Of a stretch of 64,000 bases of DNA, positions 11,314 through 21,500 are shown piece after piece. Source of the DNA: Patiria miniata (Eukaryota; Echinodermata; Asteroidea; Valvatida; Asterinidae); assembly GCF_015706575.1 (NCBI RefSeq), contig NW_024037067.1, positions 7,639,909 to 7,703,908 on the forward strand, read 5' to 3'. Under the pieces are notes generated by a model. It worked only from the letters and a program-made list of their open reading frames with translations. It was not told the origin of the DNA and searched no databases. Numbering within the stretch: position 1 is the first letter of the stretch; every line of letters starts with the position of its first letter. A program made the position numbers and the translations under genes.

Positions 11314-14300
11314 ATGAGTGAGCACTCGTTTATAACTTTTCACCGTTTTACACTAAATTCATCGTTGAATATTTGCAACTTCAAAATGAAAACGGGGAAG
11401 GTCTGTTTTTATTGCATAAATATCGAGGTATTTTGTCAGCACTTTCCTGATAATGAACCCTTTGTACCTCGGTCGCCTAAACTTTGACACCTTCAAATAC
11501 CAGGCGGTATCTGAGGACAGATTGTGTACTGAGGTCGCAAGCAAACCACGTCGATTGATAGCTTGAGATTGCTCACCATTCTACCCCCAAATCCCGCCCA
11601 CTGCTAATGCGCGAGATGATGCGAATCTTTCAACGACCGACCACTGGACGAGGCGACATGGAACGCTGAAGAAAAACGTGCCAAATCTGTACTTGTTGCA
11701 ATTGCGCATGCGAGCATATATTATAGTGCCTCATTGTTATTAGTTCAAAGCCATAATGCATGTATACCCTAAACATGGACATACACGTTTATGCCGCATG
11801 ACTTCGAGTTTATCACGTTTGTATGACGTCAGTTTGGGCTGGGTCAGGCGATCGCGCGACTCGCCGTAAAAAAAGGAAAGCTAATCGGCATCGTGACAAT
11901 AATTATTGAGTATGCGGAGTCAACGGTTTAAACGTGACTCGTAAAAACGTCTGCTTTATAATAGGTTACATTAAGGGACTTTGCTCTATTTTGGATTTTC
12001 CAGCAGGAACCGCAAAAAAGGTGAGTTTCCTTTATTAAAAAACTTTAGTTTTGTTGTTTTTATGAAGCAAATTGATTTGAAAAGTTGTATTATACTTTTT
12101 GGTGAACAAAAATCCGAGTCAGTGCCTGCAAAGAACTACCCGCAAACTGGAAAATGATGTGTTTGTAGTAGCATTGGGGATTTGTTTATATACGTATAAT
12201 CAAGCATTGCTGCTGCGTACAAGTTCTGAAATTGGTAGAGTTTGGTTTGCTGTCAATCTGGCATTTATCCTTACCCAGATTTGAATGACGCTAAGTTCTG
12301 GTTGTACAAATTGAAAAGAAAACAGGAATTTTTGTGTCCCCCCCCCTTTTTCACTCCAGTTTCAATGTAGGTGTATTATTTAGAAAGCCGATAAGAAATT
12401 TGCTGCAGCAATCAAATGTAAAGTTGTAAAAAAAAAGGCAAAGAAAATACCCAAAAAAAAGTCAGCGGCGCGGCCGAATTTAGGCGCGGCATTCAATATA
12501 TCTCCACTCTTTCATCAATCATTCCTATATCTTTGTTCGGATCATTTCCCATGTGCCAATACCGTGCCACTTTCACACAAATAATACGACTGTAGTCAAG
12601 GCCGTGCTGTATTTGGGAGGCCATATATTGTCAATGCCAAACGTTTTTTTTTTATAAAGATACGCACCACTTGCAATTTTCAGTAGTCGGCGAGAAAACC
12701 CCTCGTACAAACAGGCAGTAAACAGTGGGCCAAATTGCCATATTCGACGGCACATGCAACCGAGTTTGGTCAGAGCGGTGATTTGTATCGTAAGTACTTT
12801 TAATGTCACTTTTGGAGGATGTTATGGAGACCAAGTTGAGAGACAAATAGAATGAGCAATTGGGGAGGGTTGTAAAAGAATTTGTTAAGATCTGGAACTC
12901 GTATAGAAGTGTGTCATTTCGAATAAAAGTTTTCTTGTGTGGTTAAGAAAGGAATATCGATTCAACGTTTCGAACAGTACCTTTTCGCCGTCGGGAGATT
13001 TAAGAATCATTCAGTGATAAGATCATGCCGATGACTTCCTAGCAAAACTATCCATTGTTTTAAAGTTCATGTCATGATTAATTTTATTTATTCGGCATGA
13101 GATATACTTATCAAACAATATAGTACAACACAGTAATACAAATATAGCCAGTGGCAAATGTCAGGAATTTACCAACAAAAGTAGAACTGTGTGACTCGAA
13201 TTAAGGCCTTTAATTCCTATTCCACTGGTTCTGTAATAAAACTTCAAAATCCACCCATATATACTCCTGATTGACATCAAGGAATTACAATTCCTGTCAT
13301 ATTTCCACTTACTTGACTCCTATATTGCTTGCTTTATGTACGCGTATACTGTCCTATGGGTTTAGAGTCCAGCCCATGTAACTTTTAAGGTCATTTTCAG
13401 ACTATATTGTCTGTTCAGAGTGCTGTGAGGGTCATTTCTATAATGGTGTTCGTGGACGATTGAGGTATTAAATCAAATTCCATTCAACCATGAATGACCT
13501 CGGTTGCTATACACTTTGTTAAATCACGGTCCCTGACCGCCACTCAATGAATAGGTTGTGTGAGCGTAAACCGTAAATTTTGAAAAGAGAAAGAAAACAT
13601 CATTAAAAGAAATTCTGCTGATACTGCAAATGTGTATTTTCATAGCAGGGGTGTAGCAGTGTTTCTTTCAGACCTTAGTCCGAGACTAGATTTGGATTTT
13701 ATATTTTTTTTTTACAAGCGCAGTGGAAGCCGCTGTGGCAGCAGAGTTCGCTATTAACTTTGGAACTTGGGCAGTGTGAATGCAAATGCAGTCTTGGATC
13801 AAGACTATAGTCTAATTAGTATCCCCTTTAAGTGCCAAACATTTTACCGTTCTTTAAACAAAGTTACACAGAATTTCATTCGAATTTAGAGATGTTTACT
13901 AATACTAGAGCCACAATTCCGAAGATGCGCTCAGAAGGTGCGAAATGTTCAAGCCCTGGCGCCATTTTGACGTCTACTCCACAATCACAATAAACATTCA
14001 TGAGCTTTCTAGTTAGTCAGAACTTTTATTTTTTATCTCGATATAAAAAGAAATCTTGTAGGCCGGAAGAATACCGCCAAGGGAACACCTATTGTTTTCT
14101 GGTTAAAGAAGTAATGTTTAATACTTTAACCATAATTTGATTTCTCCCAACTAGTTTGGACCTTTGATAGTTTTATTTTTACAAAAAGTCGTTTTTGAAT
14201 TTGTGTTTTTGTGCCCAAACAAGTAGACTGGTTCCAGTCGCTACATTATCGATTCTATAAGGGTGGCGGGAACGAAGTCAGTTAATGTTTGGCCGCAAAT

Positions 14301-14539
14301 AGTTTGTGCATAATTTTTAATTAAACGTGGGCCGAATTTGTTTTCGGTCGACGTCACACTCAAACGTGACAAATCAATATTTCGGGGTTAACCTCGAAAA
14401 TTGCACGCACAGTATACGTCTTGAACAACTAAAGATAACACAATGAACTGACTTTTCCATAGTTTCTAAACAGCACCGCCATTACTCCTCAAGAAAACAG
14501 TGTTCTCATGTACATGTACCTGTAGGCCAACGATAGTGT
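11314..14539. other. Non-coding, no gene seen
   Basis: No exon could be supported. TGACGTCA lies at 11824-11831. A good donor-like sequence (AAAAAAG then GTGAGT) is at 12021, so about 11850-12020 could be a 5' non-coding exon of a + strand transcript, possibly the SLCO gene. That is speculative. Confidence 0.35.
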
Positions 14540-15215
14540 GCGCAACACCTGAAGAATTTTTTTTAACACAAGTCTGTTGATTGTTGAGAGAAACTTTTGT
14601 CAAACAATACAAATATTATGGGGGAAAAACAATACACTCGTTCTCCGAACGATAGCTTGAGAAATCTTTAATGTATTGAGTTGAAATTCGGTCTGGTTGT
14701 TTGTTTCTGATATATAACACAAATCTGTTGCTTGTTGAGAGAAAATATTGTCAAACAATAAAAATATTATCGCCCGAACAATCCAGTGTGTACACCGCGA
14801 AAAATACAATCCGAACGAAAGTCAACTTTAATGGGGAAAAAAAATACACTCGTTTTCCGACCGATAACTTGAGAAGTCTTTAATGTATTGAGTTGAAATT
14901 CGGTCTGGTTGTTTGTTTGTGATATATAACACAGGTCTGTTGATTGTTGAGAGAAATTGTCAAATAATAAAACCATTATAGCCCGAACAATCCAGTGTTT
15001 TCACCGCGAAAAATACAATCCGAACGAAAGTCAACTTTTATGGGGACAAAAAACAATACACTCGTTTTCCGACCGAACGATAACCTGAGAAATTGTTGAT
15101 GTACTGAGTTGAGAGAAATTGTCAAATAAGAAAAATATTATAGCCCGAACAATCAAGTGTGTTCACCGCGAAAAATACAATCCGAACGAAAATCAACTTT
15201 TATGGGGAACAAACT
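14540..15215. repeat. Complex direct repeat, about 3.5 copies
   Basis: Segments containing TGTTGAGAGAAA, TGTCAAA(C/T)AATA, AGCCCGAACAATCCAGTGT, CACCGCGAAAAATACAATCC and CACTCGTTTTCCGACCG recur in the same order, with starts about 150-210 bases apart. Copies differ by internal deletions, so the period is irregular. Function is unknown. Confidence 0.7.
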
Positions 15216-15508
15216 AAGTTGATTCGGTCATTTTTTTTGTGGACGAGTTGTCGTGAAATTATACTGGCGATCGTGACACATTATGAACAATTCCTTAATA
15301 TTTCTTGAGAGCCAGTAGTCTTTTTATTCTATATAGCTACAGAGTTGGGTGCAAACATTTCGTGAAGGGGTGGTTTGCAAGAGAGAAATACATTTCCCAC
15401 CAATTTTGTATTGAAATAGAATGAAATAGAAGTTCATTTCAACTGTAAATCAAATGACAAGGATCTATGTCAGTTAAAAACAAATACTGAATGGCTTTAA
15501 ATTGTTAC

Positions 15509-15617
15509 ATGGGAGGAATATTATCGTTCGGTAAAATCTGGACTTTTCCATTTCAATCGGCTTCGCCTCGTGAAATAGAAAAGTCCAGATTTTACCTTGC
15601 GATAATATTCCTCCCAT
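15509..15617. mobile_element. Hairpin element with GGCTTCGCC loop
   Basis: The arms begin ATGGGAGGAATATTATCG and pair over about 48 bases with a few mismatches. They include GGTAAAATCTGGACTTTTC and its complement. The loop is ATCGGCTTCGCCTCG. Size and shape suit a short MITE. Confidence 0.6.
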
Positions 15618-17809
15618 TTCACTCTGAGCCACTGGATATTTGTATACTGGTGTGCTTCCCACTCGCAATGCGTCCCCAATAACCTTAGCCATCTTTTTGA
15701 GGATATCAAATGTAAATTGTTTGCAACGTTTTTGTAAGTGGAACGCGCACTTGTTTTTTTTAGGCGGGAACAAAAGACGTAGGTTCCTCCTTTTATGCTA
15801 GGTTATGTTCAATAATAATAATATGCGTCCATAGTCACAAAATAAAAAAAACATTGATGAACCTACGAGAATTTGAGTGAACGGGATCATTGGGTCATTT
15901 AGGCAGATAGGTTCACATCTTAAAAACAAAACGTTAACTATACGTCTGCTTAGCGGTCATGTCAGGATTTTATCGTTTCCTTGTTTTGGGAAAAAGATTA
16001 TAACGACAATTTTGCTGAGTGGTTTATAGAATCTGTTGAACGGCATGGTTGACGCCGTGCCATGAATTGCGATGCTAGAACCTCGCCCCATTTTCGGTAT
16101 TTCGCAAAATCCAAGCGGCGATAGTGGAATTATGTGACCCAGTTGCACTGAAACAAGATCCACAAGCTCATGCGGCGAAAATGAATGATAAGAGATAAAA
16201 CAAGGCAGAACACGACTTATCATCATAGAATGAAATACTTTATCTTGGTGTTTCATCAGGTCGTCGTGCCCAGCTAGCTTTCGGTTTCAACTTACAGAAC
16301 ACAACTTACTACTTTGTAGGCGTCTGACTCACAGACTATTAACTTACCCCATGTGCCTCTATCCCTGGGTATTTTCAAAATTTATTCATTTTTTTTCATG
16401 AGGTTACTAATACTTATCTTTAGAGAGTACATATTCAAATACAGCGCTCGGTATAAGAAACAACAGTAAATCAGTTAAGAACTGGACACCCCCCCCCATT
16501 TAAAAGGATACTTTTAGTCCTCTTGATATTCATACACGAGAATTGTTGTTTTTTTGCAAGCCAGATGATCACTTTCATACTTTTCATTTGAAAATCATGC
16601 ATTGATGAATGTTCGTACAGTACCACGCTCGTTTCAAGTCTGTCATCAGATACCGTCAAAACTTCAAACCACGGATTAAAGAACACACCCGCCTGGGCCG
16701 CGGCAGGCCCTCCCAGAAGCCAGACACAGGGTCGTATCAGTTACTCCAACCTTATATATCACACAGGGGAGCTGGGACATTGAACTTAAAGACCCCTAGA
16801 AGACGTGACATGAGACCCATGGCGAACTACGGCTCAAAGCCGCTACAAAATCTGGAAGAGATTATCACATCTTCTCACATCTTTCTAAGCGGGTTCTGTT
16901 CATTTCACTGGAAGTAACGAGTGATTTTGACCTTAAAGGGAAGTCCGAGACTTGAGACAAAATTACAAATTTAAATCGATAACAACGGAATGCGGATCCG
17001 TCAATACGGATTCGCACTAACGGATTGTGGATCCGTAACTACGGAAACGTCCTAAAGGATCGCGAATCCGTTTTCCCCCTTGGCCTTCTCGCTGGCGCTA
17101 TTGGGCTTTTCATGCATGGGTACAAATTTGGTTTCGTGACAAATGTATATTAGGTTTTTAGTTCGTTTCTTTGTTGTGTGACCTCAGGTCGCAACGTTAC
17201 TCAGTAGGCTCGTGTCTCAAACCTTAAGTCCTCCCGAGTGGGGGGTGTACCGTAAATCTCCAGATCGGAAATCAGACGACACGACCCCCTTAAGCGTTCG
17301 TAACTCATCGCCTGAGTGTGTTTATTCACAGGTTGTTATTTCCTGCGTTAAAGTTCGAACGAGTCTGAAAGTTGAGGGCATTATAGTTGTCCTGGATCGG
17401 TTGCGCGTGACAAATGCGCTGCTCAGCCGCCGTTTGTGGCCATTAGTTTGATATAAGCAAACATGCATAGCTTGGTCATCGTTAACTCGTAAATCGCACG
17501 AATGGTCTCGTTTTGGAGTTTGTCAAGTACTCGTTAGGCACATTTGGACCATCCCAAGGGGGCTATCCGGATGAGGTATTGAGTCGTTTCGACTTGAACT
17601 TCGCGGTAAAGGCCCATACAGCTAAATACTTGGAGCATAGTCTGAATTTTTGACAAGTCTTGCATGTGTTATAATTTCCCTCTATTTGTGAACTTGAAAT
17701 TGAAGATCGGCATTTCTTTTCGATTTTGTTCCGTTTTAGTTTATCGTGCCTAAAACGACGAAATCATTTCGCCGAGTCACACTGACTTCCTCACTTAACC
17801 GATACAACG
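15618..17809. other. Non-coding upstream of SLCO
   Basis: No coding exon could be supported. A cluster of ATCCGT/ACGGAT motifs lies at about 16975-17075. No clear TATA element or 5' exon for the SLCO gene was recognised, although the region must hold part of its 5' flank. Confidence 0.35.
16975..17075. repeat. Cluster of ACGGAT/ATCCGT motifs
   Basis: At least six copies of (A)CGGAT or ATCCGT occur within about 100 bases, two of them as the palindrome-centred GCGGATCCGT and GTGGATCCGT. Spacing is irregular and no flanking duplication was seen. Confidence 0.5.
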
Positions 17810-18509
17810 ATGAATGGAAGCACGCAGCCAGACATGGACGGCCCGAGTGATGGCGGGTCAGCGACTACACGCCAGCGGACCAAAGACGAGATGTGCTGTT
17901 GCTGCATCTGCTTTCATCCACGCTGCCTCCAACCATTGGCATCCCTTACACTATTCATTATCAATGTATGTCTCCTGTTATGCTTCTCGGCCGCCGCCCT
18001 GGCCGTCTTTGAAGGCCTAGTCACCACTATCGAGACACGCTACCAGTTGAGTGCGGCAGAGATCGGCCTGAGTGCCTCCATGTTCACGGCTGGTACGGCC
18101 GTGTCTACTGTCATTGTCACGCACTTTGGTGGTAGACCTACCAGCCGCCGTCCGATCTGGATCGGGCTGGGCGGGCTGTGCTTGGCTCTCGGTGCGGCCT
18201 TGCATGCCTTACCTCAATTCGTCCTGTCCCCCTACCAGCCGCCCAGCTCGGTATTCCTGGGGTCTTCCTCCGACACTAACTCCTCGGAGTTTATCAGCGG
18301 GCTCTGCAACTCTGATGCCGGGATCGGGACGGGAGATGATTCGTCGTGCGAAGCGGAAGATCGGGAAATACTCCGAGACAACAACGTCGCTTACATTATC
18401 ATCGTGATTGGGCAGATTGTCCTGGGTGTGGGTTACGGACCTCTGGTACCACTCACATTGGCCTATGTAGATGATAATGCTACAAGAGGAACTACTGGCT
18501 TAGCATCGG
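17810..18509 (+). CDS. slco: SLCO coding exon 1
   Basis: Residues 1-233 plus one base. It encodes the cytosolic N-terminus with CCCCICF, membrane segments 1-4 (about 43-68, 82-104, 114-135, 193-220) and the second extracellular loop. The donor is GTAAGT at 18510. Confidence 0.93.
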
Positions 18510-21500
18510 GTAAGTTACAAAGACTCAGTTGCTGTGAAACAATTCTGCCGCAAGATGACAGATTTCTATTTTTGGGCAGCAAATGATTTCCTTCTCCTTA
18601 CAAAAATATCCAATCGGGATGAAATTCAACATCAACTTCAGTGAAGTAAGAGATTTTATTTTGTATTTAAATTGCACATTCATCCGAATTTTGTTCCACC
18701 GTTTATTTTGACTGACGGTTTATATCAGGTGCTCCCGTACCTCATTAACTTATGGAAAGTGAAAATCGCATCAAGGTTAGAATTAAGAAGATAAAATTGG
18801 CACACAGTTCGAATCGAAGGGAAAGGCAAAATGCACAACATATTGCCCTTTCCGATCTATCAGACCATTATCTCGGCGCAGACAGACAATCTGTCCAAGT
18901 AATTCCCCTCGTGAATTGTTATTGTAATTTATCCCGATTTCTGTCTTAGGAATTCTAGAGAGCATGTTCGGTTTAGGAGCCATCATTGGCTTCCAGATAG
19001 CCAGCGCAGTGGTGGGTCTCTGGGTGGACTTTTACCGTGTCGATGCCGCTACTGTTTCGGGGCTAACGCCGCATGACCACGGTTGGGTGGGAGCCTGGTG
19101 GCTCGGTATGCTCATCGAAGCCGTCATCTTCTTCGTACTCGCACTTCCGATGTTCGGCTTTCCGATGCGCATCCCTGGTGCCCGCAAAGACAAAGATGCG
19201 AAGAGGGTTGAAGAGATCGATCTTGGTGGTAATGACGGGGACGAGATTGTGAAGACATCGGCACTCAAGGATCTGAAAGGTGAAACGATGTGATTCATAG
19301 GTTTAGTGCACATTTCTTTTGGGTAAACATTACTTCCTTTTATTAGAATCATCTCACTATTGTTTATAGAGTTGATGCCTACTGATATCTTCACATTTTT
19401 GTTTGTTTGTGCAACACAACTTGTTCTGCCACATGAATAATAAGCTTATTGTAAATCAAATTTGTTTTATTTTGCCCTTTACCGACGCATAAACAACATA
19501 CACTCAGTGAGTTACCTCCCGAGCGAAAGTTGAAAAAAATCACTCGGGTGGGACTGGAACCCACGACCTCCTGCTTTCTAGTGCAGATGTCTTACCACTC
19601 GACCACCGAGCTAACGGGATCGGTCGGCTGGTTCCGGGACGGTTACCATATACAATAAGCTTGTATAACGGGATCGGTAACCATAATATACAAGCTTATT
19701 GTTTATGGTAACCTGTATATAGGCCTGTCGATGTGTTAGCCGTTGAAACATTGCCGTTGAAACATTGTTTCCCTTCATTTTGTCTTTCCACGAAATTATA
19801 TCATGCAAGTCGCCCTATCATAAAGTTTATAACTGACCAACTTCTTTTCTGAATTTCATTTCCCACAGAGTGGCCTCGCTCAGTTTGGCGCCTCCTTAAA
19901 AACTTGGTTTTCCTGCTGGCCTGTCTGTCGTTCGTCACAGAGGGCGCCCTTGTCTATTCGCTGGCAGCATTCTTCCCAAAGTACATGCAAGTGCAGTTCG
20001 GTCTGGATGTTTTCTCGGCCAACCTTATAGCGGGTACAAAACCGATGTTCTCTCTTAGTCATTATAATCACACAGAACAATGTTCTTATTAGGTCATCAA
20101 AAATAAACAAAACTTCTGGAGAATATTTTGACTAAATCTGAGATTTTAAACGCCAAATATTACGCCATCTGTACTCGATCCTTTCAAAATTTGAACAAAA
20201 GTATTTTTCTCTATCTATTCGGGAAAGGAACTAACCTGCCATACAAGGCAAAATATCTTTCCATTTCACCACAAAATAAATTTTAGACTGTACTGCGGAT
20301 GGACGGGCATATCCAGTGGAACATATCCGGGCAAAGATTTAGAAAACTGATATCCATCTGATGGTCAGAACACATTGGTCGAAACGTCGAGTTATTAACA
20401 CTTCTGGATATAGTCGCTTCACGTTGTGTATCCGATACACTTTCACAACTTAAATTAAAGTAGTAAACAATTTGAAGTGGCTTAACTCAAATTCATTATT
20501 TTTTGTTTGCTGTTAGGTTTTGCCTTCGTGCCACCGTGGGCTATAGGCGCGCTGATCGGGGGCATCATTGTCAAGAAACTCGGGCCTCACATTCAGGGCT
20601 CGGCAGCCATGGGCCTGGTATCCGGCGTACTCGCCTGCAGCTTTACTGTGGTACTTATATTCATTGGATGTGACAACCCACCCATCGCTGGAGTGACCGT
20701 CGGGTACCACGGATATGAGTAAGTGCGATAAAAAAGAAAGAATTAAACTGACACCAACCTCGTCCCGAGAGCTTATACTTTATTTGCAACTTTATTTGGA
20801 AACGTTCTTCCTGTATCCTGATTCGATACCGCAATAGCAAGTAATGGATTTATATCGAGTACTTGGTAATTTATTTCCAACGTGTAGTACGTGTTTAAGT
20901 GTGAATTATAACGTACACTTCCCCTTTTCCGTTTTGCTTATAATATCAATAATTATGGTGAAAATTGTGACATAATCATTAACTTTGAAAACAAATCGTG
21001 TTTTCAGATCTCGCGCCATGACGAATTGAGGCTGTACCCAGACAGGAACCGCATAAAAAAAACACTGATTTAATGGGCAGGCACCAGACCGTTCTACCTA
21101 ATTTGCGTATGCAAGATTTTGAACATGCAAAAAAGTAATGTTCAATACCAGTGACAGAGCAGGTAGTGGGAGGTACAGCTCGACACAGTGGGACCGAGGT
21201 TGAAACTAACACATACTACTTGGGCCCAAATCGCTACAGTGATGTAGGGCATATAGGCCTACATACCTTAAGCTTAAACTGTCTTAATTCCATTAAATGT
21301 TATACAAGCTATATTTTTGGATGGTTAAATTTCATAAAACCACACCAATAGAGGCAAGGTATGAGAGTTGAATCCATTGTAATCGAACCTTTCTCTTTCA
21401 ACTACCTGACAGCTTGGACCCCAACTTGAGTCTTGAATCAGCATGTAACACAGACTGTCTCTGCCCAGTTGACACGGCCTATGCTCCGCAATGTGGCTCG

